Shown one piece after another: positions 1 through 12,900 of a stretch of DNA of 64,000 bases (positions are counted from its first letter, which is position 1; every line of letters begins with the position of its first letter). Below the pieces are notes generated by a model, which saw only the letters and a list, made by a program, of their open reading frames with translations, searched no databases and was not told the DNA's origin. The stretch covers positions 1,660,176-1,724,175 of the forward strand of contig NC_043742.1 of assembly GCF_004337985.1 (NCBI RefSeq), written 5' to 3'. The stretch comes from Pyricularia pennisetigena. Lineage: Eukaryota; Ascomycota; Sordariomycetes; Magnaporthales; Pyriculariaceae. The position numbers were made by a program, and so were the translations under genes.

Positions 1-1
1 C

Positions 2-781
2 AACCTGGTCCAGGGCCTCCTGACGCTCGTCACCATGACGGGACCCCTGCTCCTCGTGCTGCACCTGATCCCGCAGGCCGTGCTGGCCGGGCTCTTCTTC
101 GTCATGGGCGTGCAGGCGCTCGAGGCCAACGGCATCACGGCCAAGATGCTCTTCCTGCTGCGCGACGCCTCCCTAACGCCGGCCGGCCACCCGCTCAAGC
201 GCATCCCGCGCCGCGCCGCCCTATGGAGCTTCGTGGCCGTCGAGCTCCTCGGCTTCGGCGCCACCTTTGCCATCACCCAGTCCGTCGCCGCCGTCGGCTT
301 CCCCGTCTTCATCCTGGCCCTCATCCCCGTCCGCGCCCTGCTGCTGCCGCGCTGGTTCACGCCCCTCGAGCTCGCCCTGCTCGACGGGCCCACCGCCAGT
401 CCCTTTACCATGGAGAGCGTCGGCGGGTCGTACGGCGGCGCATCCGAAGACGGCGCTGTGGCGGCGGCTTCTTCTTCTTCTTCTTCTGGTGCTGCTGCTG
501 CTGCTGGTGCTGCTGGTGCTGGTGGTAGTGGTGGCGGTGGTCATGCTTCGCTACGTGGCGGAGGCGGAGGCGTGCTCGTGTCGCCTGCCGCCGCTGCCGT
601 CGACGCCGACGGGCGCAGGAGCGGCGAGGACCTGGCGGAGCGCGGGGTCGCGCCGCCGTCTGCCAGTTCGGCGGTCCACGGCCCGTCCAGAGGCGAGGGC
701 GGCGAAGGCTCCATCGAGATGCGCAGGATCGGGGTGAACCGGCGGGCGCAGTCGACGCGGGCTGGGTCGGGTGAGCAGTAA
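2..781 (+). CDS. Bor1-type borate/anion transporter, C-terminal part (5' partial)
   Basis: The frame is open from base 2, so this is the last 259 codons of a gene that starts outside the window. The first ~120 residues match the end of the HCO3 transporter/Bor1 family: a membrane segment around LIPQAVLAGLFFVMGVQAL, then NGITAK, LTPAGHPLKRIPRRAA and two more hydrophobic helices ending in LLPRWFTPLE. Fungal Bor1 proteins export borate, and possibly other anions, across the plasma membrane. The family resemblance is recalled, not searched. After the last helix the protein runs into a long hydrophilic tail. It begins with a run of Ser, Ala and Gly encoded by triplet repeats (about 468-540), followed by Ala/Ser/Gly-rich sequence and the stop at 779-781. 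The tail is probably cytosolic and poorly conserved. No intron is visible in this part. The next gene, the homeobox factor, converges with it from 6.7 kb away. Confidence 0.9.
   Translation, partial: NLVQGLLTLVTMTGPLLLVLHLIPQAVLAGLFFVMGVQALEANGITAKMLFLLRDASLTPAGHPLKRIPRRAALWSFVAVELLGFGATFAITQSVAAVGFPVFILALIPVRALLLPRWFTPLELALLDGPTASPFTMESVGGSYGGASEDGAVAAASSSSSSGAAAAAGAAGAGGSGGGGHASLRGGGGGVLVSPAAAAVDADGRRSGEDLAERGVAPPSASSAVHGPSRGEGGEGSIEMRRIGVNRRAQSTRAGSGEQ
468..540 (+). repeat. Coding triplet repeats in the transporter tail
   Basis: Consecutive TCT, GCT and GGT codons encode runs of Ser, Ala and Gly. The tract is nearly pure trinucleotide repeat in the reading frame, so length changes would keep the frame. 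It lies downstream of the last transmembrane helix. Confidence 0.85.
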
Positions 782-3700
782 AATTTGTTTGACTGTATGT
801 GACAGACCGAGAATTTCTTCTTTTTTTTTGTTTTACATATTTGTCTTGTGGGGGGGCAATTTGGTTCATTGCCGGATGGGATATTGCTTATATAAAGGGG
901 GGGAAAAGAAGGTACTTGTGAGGGCCTGAGAAAGATGACGCGCCTAGATATATCATATAGATTTGCGCATGCCGTTTTTATTCTAGATTCAGTATATGTT
1001 TTGTTCTGGGGCTCGCAGGCATACATTTAGTTGCTCTGAAATAGTGACACTCTGGTATGGTTAACACGCAGCTTCGTATTGAGATTCCACCCAATGTAAA
1101 TGTTAACCTCCATCTCAAGTCTCTTCTCATTACATCATGCAATTACTCAGTATCCTCAGATCGTCATAGGGGGAAACATGAGCGAGCCTCTTCTCTTCCG
1201 TTTATTGGAGCGCTGCGCTATCTTTACGCATCAGATGGGGTCGGCGAGAGCACAGTCGCGACGCTTTGTTTGCGCCATCATGAAGCAGCAGGAGTCCAAA
1301 TTCTCCAACCGTACGCCGGAGCTTCCCTTTAGGCTACACGTCTGTGGGAGAGACGACGTCAAAGAGATCTAGCAAAATGGCGTGGTAGGCGGGGAGGCCG
1401 AGAGGGAAACGCAGAACCAACAACCCGTCCTCCTGAAATCCGGGTATATTTCAACACCGGGAAGGTATTTTTTCTTCCATGTTTCTTTTCCCCTCCCCGG
1501 AGGGTTCTGTTTCCGCATTCTACAGCGAGCCGTCTAGATCGGCATAGAAACCCCCTCGGAAGCGCCCCCTTTTTCCCCCCGTCTTCCTCAGAAAAAAAAA
1601 GCTACATTACAACACCATCTCCTTGCTTATGCTCCCCGGAGCGGGAGGAGGGCGGAGGTTCAGGACATCTCGTCTCTTTTTTTTTTTTTTTTTTTTCCTT
1701 CCCCCGCGCAATGGCATTGGTGAGATTCTCATGCAGAGGGAGAGAGTACCACAAAATTCTGCACGGTCCCCCTCTCTCGCCCCCTTTCTTCATGCCTTCG
1801 TGATAGGTCCGGTACAGCAAACTACCCGAAAACAGTGATTGCGGGGGAGGAATGATCACCATCTCCCGATGAACCGCTGCGAGTTCCGTTACATTCTGTC
1901 CCAGTCTGTGATGTCTCTTGCTATCTGCTCCTCATATGACCGGATGGGGGCAAAAACCTGCAGAAAAACAACCCTCCGACTCGACGGACAGGGCCGGTTA
2001 AAGTGCAAGAACCCCATGGGCTCAGGCAGTGAACGGGATCATCTGCCGAGGGAGCTTGTGAGGACACGCCCGTTGGAATTAAAGATTCGGCACATGACCA
2101 TGGCACAACTGCTTCCTAGATGCACGTTATTCTTGTAGTGATGCTGGAGATTGCTTCTTCTTTTTGCAAATGCCATGCGGAGTATGCTGGAGTCTGTTGC
2201 AGCCAGTCATAACTAGAACCGTTCGATGAGCCCGTCAGGGGAACTGCAGATAACCTGGTGGCGATAAATTTCTAGCTAAAGCGGCACACCGACAGTAGTA
2301 GTGAACCTGCCTAACTTTACTTTGATTTGAAGTTGATAATTTTGTGCGGAATTTCACGGTCACTAGCATTTTCACATCCAATATCCTGCAAACACCAATC
2401 GCGTTACCATGGTATCGCGACTCGACTGCCGCCAGATACACCATTCCTGTTTATCGCCCTCCCAGTTCTGTCCTATATCCCTGCTGTACTATTTTGTATA
2501 CGTGACGAGGCGGACTTGATCCAAGCATGTATTTCTGCGCTTACTTGAACTGGCTCGAATTTGATTGGCTATAGCGGAACATTTCATTTCAGGCAAGGAG
2601 TGTCACCATGGAGGGTACCGAATTGGTGTGCAGCCAAGACTCTTGCCTTTGGCCCTGCTGCAATCTTCTCCGACCGGCACTTGCCGGAGGCTGTATGTTG
2701 TTGGGGTGTTCATGGGAGGATGGGTATATGCCGCCGACAAAGATCCAGCCCGCGGGACCGGCCCGAGAAAGCCGATCACGATGCGAGGGCGGGTTTGCAG
2801 GGGAGGGGGGAAATGAGAAGAAAAAAAATGATAATAAAAAATAAATAAATAAAAAATAAACATAAAAATATGCATCGGCAGACCGTGCACATCGAGCAGG
2901 TCAAGCGTTCCTTGGATGAGCAAATTGTAGTTCCCCGATATTGGGGGCGCAGGTCAACCGCAGGGAGAGGAAGCCGAATACTAGCAGAGCAAACGGAACG
3001 GGATCCTGGGACCCAACAAGACAGTATCCGTGATGCGTGAAACATAGAGGAAGATATGGACATCTTGATTGATTCGTATATGCAGATTATCATGGGATAG
3101 TATGGTGTATGGAACAGAGAGAGGGGTGAAAAACAACTGCACCAGGATATACGGGCTACAGAATGCGAGGGGATGTCGAGTCTCTGTGAAAGTGCGTAGA
3201 GGTGTGCAATTTTTCCATGGCCTACTTTTCGTTTGGTGCGGTGATGCTCTTGTTTCCATGGATCCGGCTGGGTGCCCGCATGTCTTGGGCGGTCTGTATG
3301 AGATTTGCGGAGCGACAATGTAACATCTTGAGATATATGAATAAAATATATATATAAAAAAGGCTCGGGAACCAGGGGTTCGTCAATCTTTGTTTGTCGA
3401 TCATGAGGTGGAGATTTTTTTTTTCGGCTCCGGTACAACTACAGTAGGACCGTGACGAGCGTGGAATCTATTAATGAGGAGACTGGGGCGGAGATCAAGA
3501 GACACGTGCTGCGCATTAATATCAACGTCATTTATAATGTTGTGCTCTGCCTCAAACATAAACACTTGGTGTCGGATAGCGCTCTGGTACCGCCATACCT
3601 CGATCGCAAATACCTCGTACATGTGGAAACATGGGCTGAGCCTGAGGAGTGGAGTTGGGTGTAGGCTGAGATTTTGCTATTTTGATCGCGACTTGACCAA

Positions 3701-6700
3701 GAGTGGAGGAAGTTTGGGGGACGAGACAAAGTCAAGATAGATGACTTGGATGTGCTTAGTTAGTGCCTGAGGCAGTCTCTCAGTGAATATGGTTATTGTT
3801 GAATGCTGCGTTGGTGCTCCTTCTCGCCTTCTGGAACTAGACTAGTGTCCTCCAAGTTAGCAGCAGGAACCTTTGTTGTTTCGATTATCCGTGGTTGTCA
3901 GTCAAAACTTGACAGACAAGCGACAGTCGGTGGCGAGTGAGTAAGCCAAGGGCCAGACATCTGTCTCTCATGAACGAGCAACAATTCGAACCAAGTCTTA
4001 GCATGCGTTTCTATCACTCACTCCCTTGCTCTGTACCCCACTCTCTTGGGATCTCCGGGCCGCAGCACCAGTCGGGTCATTTATTTGCAACAAGGTTGCA
4101 ACAAGCGCTGGACCCACTTTCGATGCAATCAATGTATGCAGGCAGGCGCGCTGATCTCAACGTCCATTCCAGTTTTATCCACTTTCTCTTGATCCCTTGA
4201 GAAAGGAAGGAACCACAGAGAGAGAGAGAGAGAGGGTTTAAGTGTGTGATTACCTTTCATTTTCAACAGCAACCAAAATAGCGACGACACAGCCGGACAC
4301 AGTGCATGTAGCTCTGCCATGTATTTCTGGCAGTAGAAGGCGTGGCGCATGCAACAAAATAGAGTGGAAGGTAGGTAAGATGGCTTGATAAGTAGGTGAG
4401 GAGCCACCTTCTGCCATTTTTACCGGCGAGGAGATTTTTACCGGCAAGGAGATGGATGCCTTAAGATCCCTCTTGCTTGAATGGGCAAAGCGCAACTTCT
4501 GCTACTTGGTAAACGTCAAGATGTAGTCACGCACAAAGTACGTCACAGCAAAAAGGGATAAAGACAAAAAAAAGGGGAGAAATAGACAGGATCCTCCCTG
4601 ATCGAGCGTCAGCTGTTTTTCCCTGTCCTGTGGTAACATCCCGAAGCTTCTTTATTTTCTGGGGCTATAAACCCAGCAAATTGCAACAGGGATGGATCAG
4701 CCTGCCAAAAACAAACAGGCTATTATACGTAGCATCTGTCTGGAACCATAATCGCATTTATCCTACTGACAACATGAACCACCACTAATACTACCTACCT
4801 ATCTTACCTAGCCTTACCCAATACGGGTGGGTAAATATGCTAAAACACCGTTCAACATCACAAGATTCCGGGATACCTAGGACTTGGTATGTTTTCGATA
4901 GAAGGCACCTTAGCTTCTACCACAGCCCATCTGACATCACGGTACCAAACAGTCGGACTCGAGAAGCAACCGGAAACCCATGGTGACGCAAGAAGAGCGG
5001 ACCGTATGACGTCTGTTTGGCAGAAAAAGAAACTCTCAAGCATGTCCCTTGAGAATTGATGAAGCCGAGCTGTAGTCAATCTGTAGTCGGCTAGCTATCA
5101 TGATCGACCAGCTTCTATTTTACCTCTTTATGGTGGAGACACTGCCTCCAAAGCATCGATCTGCCTGGTAGTTCTCTACATTGGACACTCTTGTACCATT
5201 CATGTACTGGTACATAGGTCTGTTTTCTCTGCTTTGTTGCCTCTTATCCTTCTTCTACCTTGTCGTTTTCTACTGAAAAAGGAAACGAAACTGTCATGCA
5301 TGGGTCTTGATCTCGGCTGACTATGTACCTCCCAAACTCAACCCAACCCACCTACATAGCTCACATACCTCGATTTAACTTACCTGGACCTCGCCAGACC
5401 GGGCTCTCATGGCTTTGGTACCAGCTGCCCAGCCGTCGCGCCATTCACTCGCGTTCAACGGTTCACATTCGTGATCTACGCATCTCATCACCAGCCCTGC
5501 GTCTGCTCCACCGAACGGGGCTTTGAACGCGTGCCTTTTTAGGCTATTTGTCGTTTCCATTTTCTTCACGCAAGCCTTGATCCACCGTCGAAACTACACC
5601 AACCCCCCGAGACGTGATGGTGTTGACTTTTTTTTTTCTGTTTTCTTGCTGCCGATCTTGACACGACCTTGACAAGCAGGTGTCTTTCTCCCCTCCCGGG
5701 GAGCCCATCATTGCCTCGACACCATTGTGCGATGTCGTGTCACCCCCTCCAGCTGTGGGGGCGTATTACTTTACAACAGACATATCCCAAGAGGAACATC
5801 TATACCCCGACTGGCATTCAACTACCTCATCAAGAAGACCACCAAACAGCCCACTTTCTCAGAGAAACATACACCCCTACTATCGCTCACTGGTCTATAC
5901 CCTGCTATACGACCAAACTTCACTATATCTGATCCGATCCTGTCCGTTCCGTTACCAACGCCGACCGTCTCAGCACAAAGCCCGGACACAAAAGCTCGGA
6001 GAAAGTCATCGACAAAAGAGAAGAAACATGAAAAAAAAAAAAAAAAAAAACAACTAGCGACACACATGCGGGCCCAAGGCCTCCGCCTGCATTGTGAGTT
6101 TAGTGGGGTTTACCCCTATTTTTCATTTTTTTGTTTTTGTTGCTGTGAGCTCCTCATTCTCCCTTGGACCACTGTTTCGATATCATCGATCCGACTCGCC
6201 CAGAAAGACTTGCATATAAGCGGCTAGATTCTGGAGGGTTATTTTCCTTTGTTTGCCTCATCCCTGCTTCTGGTTCGGATGGTGGGTAAGCGGAGGAGAT
6301 GGTGGGGCGGATGTGGCCCTCGTTGGGTGGCTTTTGGTGAGGATATGCGCTGCCGCCGCTCCAGCATCCCCCCCCCCCCCCGGGCTGTATAGCCCAGCTT
6401 TCTCAGAGACGAGATGGTGTGGATCAGAAGACATGAGGGCAACACTTCGGAAACATGCTCATCAAGCATGCGTTGAAGAGGTTGGTGAAGCTTTTTTATG
6501 GCCACTCTAGTCTTGGTCTATATACACAATGCTTAAGTCTTGTAGAAGAAGGGGAAGAAAGACAACACCTTCGAAAGCACAAGTATGAAATGAAGCGAAG
6601 TCATGTCTCTCCCGAAAGGATATCGTTCTGACCTGTCTAATATATACAATAAAAGCCTCCACGCTGCATACTAAATGAGCAAACGCAAAGTTGGGAGAAA

Positions 6701-7528
6701 AAAAAGACGTAAGCTATCTATCTAGAAATGTGCATAGCCATCAGGAGATGCAGTCTCCCTAAACCACTGCCTTTCGATCCCTTTCCAAATCCGCTCCAAT
6801 GAGTGTTTTCATTCGTACCCGTCCAAGCAACAGAAAGAAAATCCCCTCCGCCCCCCTCCCCCTTGTGCGTAACCCACCACAAGTAAACAGATGGCTTCGC
6901 ACTTCGGCGCGAGCAAGTACAACCCGCGTATGCAAGCCCCCAAAGACTGAACAAAACGAAACAACAGAAAACTCAAAACCGCACTATAAGTACATTAGTC
7001 AACTTTGACAAAAAAGAAACCTAGAGATCAAAAACAGCCAAGATGTATGAGATAGGCTAGTCCAACAAAAAAGAGTGCGCTTTCCTTTTTTTTTTTCACC
7101 TCTGCATCCACACGATGTAGAAGAAACAAGGATGAAAGAAAAAAAAGAAAAGAATTGGTATCTCTCATGAAAAAGAACGGAGGGGATAAAGCTCAAAGTA
7201 AACAAAAGGCGCGAGACAATCATCCAGTCATTTTCCGAGGGTTTTTTTTTTCTGCCACAAAAATAAACAAACAATGGAAAAAAACAGAAAAAAGAAGGAG
7301 TTTGTACAAGAAGGGCTCAGTCAATGATGCGCAAAAGCTCAAAATGGCATAGTTACCAATGGATGGATGCAAGAAATGCTTATCATGAAAAAAAACGAAC
7401 AAATGCCATGATTCGGATAAGCCCAAGTTCACGTCCTATGTTTGAGGCGAACCATCAGTCAAAACTTCGATGGGTTTTTTTTTATGGAACGGAGCCAACA
7501 AGGCAGATCAGCTCAAGATCCGACGGCC
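782..7528. other. Gene-free spacer between convergent transporter and homeobox genes
   Basis: No open frame here resembles a known protein or shows a convincing exon-intron structure; all are short and compositionally random. The stretch holds homopolymers (T20 at 1677-1696, A20 at 6031-6050, C runs near 6369-6380), a GA microsatellite near 4218-4234, an 18-base tandem duplication at 4416-4451 and several short palindromes. Base composition is balanced and not AT-rich, so it does not look like a heavily RIP-mutated transposon. Long 3' untranslated regions of both flanking genes may occupy part of it. Confidence 0.6.
4416..4451 (+). repeat. 18-base tandem duplication
   Basis: The unit ATTTTTACCGGCGAGGAG is followed directly by a second copy that differs at one position (A for G). 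No function is apparent. Confidence 0.8.
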
Positions 7529-9993
7529 TCAGTTCGCAGTCCCATAAGGTGCAGAACCCGAGGTTGCCCCCGCTCCAGTCCCGAAGCTCTGCTTTCTCTT
7601 GAGTGCGGCGTCCGAAGACGTGGTATATTCGGGTGACCTATTAGGCGGTGACACCACTGACCCGACTGCCTGGCTGCCCGCTCCGCCACCGATGGGATGC
7701 AGCGTAGTACCCGAGCCGCCGTCACGTATCGATGTCCTCCCGGCACCTCCGCCAATGCTCTGGAATGCTTGGGAGAAGTCGTTGGGCGGTGCAATTGGTG
7801 CGCTCATCTGCGGGAACTCCGTCTGTGAGCGGTAGCTGGGCGTCCGCGGCAGGCTGAAGTCGACGGGCGCCGTCAGAGGTGCCGATGGGAAGCTGGCAGA
7901 GTAGCTGGAGGACGAGCCGCCAATGTGCGAGGTCGATGCCGTCCGCGTCTGCGCCGTTGGTGATTGAGCCGCCAGCCCTTGACCAGGCGGTCGGTATGGG
8001 CTTGACCTCAGGTCCAGGCTCAGAGGCTGCATTGTCGCCGCAGCAGAAACGGACCGAATTCTGTTGGTGCGGTTTTGGTTGCTGTTTTGGATGCTGCTTG
8101 ACTGAAAAGTCGGATACGTCATGTGCGTGGGCGAGTGGACGGTGGAGCCTGCATGAAATCCCAGGGGTCAGCTTATGACAAGAAACACCAAAACACCAAA
8201 ACACCAAACAAACCAGCCATTCTCGGCTCCTGGCTTGACGATTGATTGACTTACCGGTATAGGTGCTCGAATCATAGCCAGCCATCGTCGAGGGCGTGCC
8301 AATGCTGTCACTGCCAGCCTGATATATTGACGAGTGACGTCCGGGGAGATGTGGGCTTTGTGGTCCATGGTATGTAGAGTAGTCAATTGAGTCTCCTTTC
8401 CAAGACATGCTCGACCTCAATGGCGATTGGAGCGAATCCGACCTCGACCGTGACATGGTCTCACGTAGCTGCAGTGGCTGAAGTGATCTGATTCCTTGGC
8501 GCTGGTGATGGGCATGCATCTGCATGCTTGCATCTTGCCTGTTGAAGGGGTTGGAGGTCCGCGGTGCTGCGCTCAATGGCGATGAGAGCTGCCCCGGGTA
8601 GCCATAGCGGTCACCAGTAGCGGAAGAAATCGGTGACAGCATGTCAGAATTGCCCATATTGGCTGATGGGTTGAACCCGATGCTGCCAAAGGCTGGGCTG
8701 AGGCCCGTGGGAGACAGGTGGTCGTCGGCGGCATCGCCCCTTCGAACGTCCACCATCAGGGGTCGCATCATGTGCTCGGCGTAAGAGGACCCGGAGAAGT
8801 CTACCGGCGAGCTGATGGGGGTACCTAGAGTATGCACGGCTCCATATGGAGAGTGTAAGGCCTGCACGTTGTCGAAGTCGTCCGGGACGGCTCTCATCTT
8901 GATCATGCGATCTCGGTCGTCCGCCGTGAGACGCTTGATCTTTGCTCGCCTATACGAAAGGGTGAGGACAAAATGCCTACGTCAGCAAACGCACTAGGCG
9001 TGAGGCGCAGCAAAAGACTCAAGCTCTCCTCAGGCATTTAACCGGGCTTACCTATTTTGAAACCAGACCTGGACCTGCCTCGGGCTAAGACCAGGAATCT
9101 CCCTGGAGAGCCGTTCCCTATGTGCTGCATCTGGATGAGGCTGTTTTGCAAACTCGCTCATCAGAAATCGTGTTTGCTGGTGCGTGAGCCTGTCAAAAGC
9201 AATAAAACCGTTAGAACGACCGTTGCAACTTGGAATTAGATGGCGTTTCCCATCCGAGCTCGCTGACGTAGTATTCGCCCAGCGGCCGACCGTCTGCCCA
9301 ATCATACCTGAAGCGCTTCATCTTCCTCCTTTGTGCAGTCCTCTCTGCGGCTGTCTGAGGCTGCGACGAGCCGTCCCCGCCGTCCTCGTCTCCCTCATCT
9401 AACATATCCTCGTCATCTAGTCCGTCATCCTCCTCTTCCTTGACCCCCTGGCCCTCATTTGCACCAAGCCTAGTCGTCAAAAGGTCCTGCCCTTGTCCTC
9501 CAGTCGGTGCCGACATCAACGAGTCCGTGTTGAGTCTCAAACCATGGTGCTCACCAGATGCATTTCGTTGTTCCTGTTGGTTTGATTGGGAAGCTTTGTG
9601 AGAGTACATATCCCCCTTTTCCTCAGGCTGCTCCTGAATCGGCGACGGCGCCTTCTGCCTCAATCCCAAGGGATCGAAGCTTCGTCGATCACCTAGACCC
9701 GGCAAGTTGCTGTTGATTGGTGACTTGTTGTCCGCTCCCCCTGCAGTGTTCTCCGTCACCGTCGATCGTGGCTGCGACGCTGTTTGCTGCGCATTGTCAG
9801 TCGAACCGGAGACATGCTCATAACTTTGACCAAATATATTGTCTCCAGGCGGGAGAAAGGAGGGATAAGATCCCGGCCAGTCCGGCTGCGTCGACAACGG
9901 AGGCTCGTAATGGGTCGACATCCGTGTACTAGGAGCGGGCTTTCCGAAAGGCCACTGGTTTTGCTCAGACTCGCATTGCCTGGAAACGAGCAT
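7529..9993 (-). CDS. Homeobox transcription factor, four exons
   Basis: Exons (minus strand) are 9993-9308, 9189-9052, 8949-8255 and 8148-7529; introns are 118, 102 and 106 bases. Joined, they give 712 codons plus stop with one continuous frame. The homeodomain spans about residues 224-283: KMKRFR on exon 1, LTHQQTRFLMSEFAKQ and WFQNR on exon 2, RAKIKR on exon 3. Gln50 and Asn51 of the recognition helix are present. An acidic Asp/Glu-rich stretch sits just before the homeodomain. The ~430 residues after it are Ser/Pro/Gln-rich and look disordered, with two similar motifs, SSPVDFS and TAPVDFS. Family knowledge: such proteins are nuclear DNA-binding regulators, and in filamentous ascomycetes several control conidiation or infection structures. 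I cannot say which orthologue this is. A second start at 9921 (MSTHYEPP) is plausible, because the sequence just upstream resembles a 3' splice site, which would put the first residues in a 5' UTR exon. Confidence 0.93.
8183..8212 (-). repeat. GT-rich 8-base tandem repeat in homeobox intron 3
   Basis: On the plus strand the sequence reads as about three and a half units of AAAACACC; on the transcribed strand it is GGTGTTTT repeats. It lies wholly inside the 106-base third intron. Confidence 0.85.
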
Positions 9994-12900
9994 TGGGAAC
10001 TAGTGACGCTGTGCGTATCGATGAGAGAAAGGTCCGAATAGTCTCAGTCGGCGAACCACCGAGTCTCTTGGTCTCACGCGATATATCAACAAAACCAAGT
10101 ATGACTGCGAAGATATAGTAGGTAAGGCCGTGCTTCAAAAAAAATTTCCCATATCCAAGCCCCGTGTTCTATGCAAGCGTTGAAACAAAGGGGAAAAGTC
10201 GGAGAAGGCCGAGTCGATCCTGAGGTGCAGCGGCTACGCCACTGTCGGCTTTGTGACTTTTTCCAGGAGAAGAAGGCGCCTAAGGGTCGACGAGTGTTCT
10301 GGCGTGCACTCCAGTGGCAGTCGTGTGACGCGGGGGCAATAGTAAAAGGTGTATGCGATGTAGGCGGTGATGAGATAGTGATCGGTCAGGCGTTGGAAGC
10401 CAAAGGAAAGAAATAACCCAAAAAGAATGACCAAGAGAAAGAGCAGTTTATGCGAAAGATATTTAAGGAGATCTCCACGATATGAGGTGGTATTGATAGT
10501 AGATCGCCGGAGAAGAGCAAAGACGACAAGCAGGCAAGATTCTTAGCGACCATGTGTCAAGGACCTGGACGCGGAGTGATATATGGGCGGAGAGAGCGAG
10601 GGCGTGCTAATGATATTCTGGTGGGGTTGATCGACCTCGATGCTGCCCCTTGGTCTGCCAGGGCCCCCCGAGGTGTGTATGGAGCGCCAGGTCAATGGCT
10701 ACCCTGTGGTCGCAGCAAGGCCGCCTGTCGAGGGAACCCCAGCAGCTTTGTTCAGCAGGACAGAAGCGGGACTAGAGTAGTACCGAAAAGTCCTGCGCAT
10801 CCAAGTTTCAATCCCTATGGGAAAAAGACCAAGGAAGAACCGGACTCGGAAACAGAGAGATGATTTTTGGTTGGATGTGGCCCAAAAGAGAGTATAGCAT
10901 GAAGTGAAGTATCAGAGGGCAGGCTGGATGGGTGGTGCAGAGTAGGTACATGTATGGACTGAGTTGTGCTTGGACAAGAGGGAGGAAAGGGACTGCAAGA
11001 TCACAATGATACCTATGTATATGGTACGAATAGGTACCGGCACACTCTACCTTACCAGAGGGCCTGCACCGAAGTGCAAGGGGAGACATACAGGGGTGAT
11101 TGAAGTGAAAGGTCGGAGGGGCCTACCGTGACTAGGAAGCGGACAGGGGGAGGGATGGACCCGGTACAGGCTTAGGGACTGTGGATACTATGGGTACAAC
11201 GACTCAGCGAGTGTGTTTTAAGGCTGCCCGTTTGGAGAAAAGCCGCAAGCATGGGGATGAGAACCAAGGCATGCCAGTACAACTAAGGGAAAAAAAAAAA
11301 GAAAAAAAAACACACACACACATACAAATGGTACCCGCCCTGCCTGGGCCCTACAACAACAAGTGATGCATGCACTGACTGGCATGGATGAAAGGTTAGC
11401 AGGCTTCCCGCCCAGCTTTGGTTGGAAACTACTGAGCCACAAAACTCATGACAGATTTTGCTGGCACTGTGCTACCAGAAGGGCATATCAGACAGACCTA
11501 GGCCTTGTAAGAGCTCTCTCGGCTGAATGGCTAATGCCGTGTGCCTCAGGTTCTTGGTTTGGATGGCACANNCGAGTTGCAGCCAACCCAAACGATTCGG
11601 CAAACAAGCAACCATCGCCAGGTAGGGCCAAAACGGCCCAGTTGCATGCATAACTGCCTATTAATTGGCAGCTGCTACTATTTGTACTGACGACTGGGCA
11701 GAGAGCTTCGGTGTAATCCGTACCAGGAGCACGAGGTGTAAAAAATTCAATAAACCAAGTACCAACCTGTGATGCAGCAACGTTGAAAGGAGACCTTGGG
11801 AGGCGGTAGGCGGTATCTGTCGCCCTATACTAACAGAGAAAAGGCCGCCCCCGGATTAATCGGGGCCGGTTGGCTTGCTCTGTAAGATTAACGAAGATGC
11901 GAGCAGGGGAGCACGACAGCAAGGCCTGTCAGCTATGCCCCATAGCTGGAGGAAGGAGTGTGCGAGACTGCGAGTGCGCCTGGTGTGAGTTGAACGCGGG
12001 CTCTGCTGACGGACGCCCTGGAGGGGGTGGTGATTTTGCTAAAGGTGCAAGGTATGCGGAGCTATGCATGCGTGGCCGACGGTGGAGTAGACTTGGATCA
12101 AAATGCAAGGATCTGACGGCAGAAGAGAGTTGTACATGTACTTACATACCGAGGAGGAGTGCACGACAGGCATCTGCTCGTCCATTACCACCAATAAAAC
12201 TGGAGCAAAGCATCCGAGCCATCATGGGTATGTTGGAGACAAGATTGCTCGAGCCTGCATCTGAGAAAACCATACAACTGATTTAAGAGCTCTGCGGCGA
12301 TCCTTCTATGCTAGGCAGCCGTCTTGAGTGTGAGTGAACAAGAACTGATACCAATACTATCACCACAGAAGAGATAAGGCTTGAACGCGGCGCTAAATTC
12401 ATGTCCAGCATGCAGGGCACGTTGCAAGAAGCGCCGGACTGCGCGATGCTATGCTGGTTGCGCCGCGGAATAAAAGAGCGCAACTTGAGTAGGCACTTAC
12501 GGTAACACATACACCACAGGAGGGGAGCATGCAGCCCAATACAGTCCTTTGACGCAGCCAGGCACGATGCAAAGGCCGCTGTCAACGTCTAGGATCAAAT
12601 TTCTTGCGAGAGAACCAATTAGGATGGAGCGGTACTTCTCGAGGCTGAATGTCTAGACTAGCAGAGGCCCGCCGCTTTTGCGTTGCTTTTGCCCGTCCTG
12701 TCGAGTCCAGTCATGTTCTGTTGCTGGCATTTCGCGGGGAGGAGACGAGAGTTTGATGGAGGGGGCGCAGCTAAGAGGGGCGACAGGGGTTGAACGGGGG
12801 TGAGGACATCAAAAAGTGATGAGGTAAGGGCTCTGGTGGATCTGCTCTTGGCAGATACTCAAGTTCCTGCGCCCGAGCATGAAGTTGTGCGTCCATCTCC

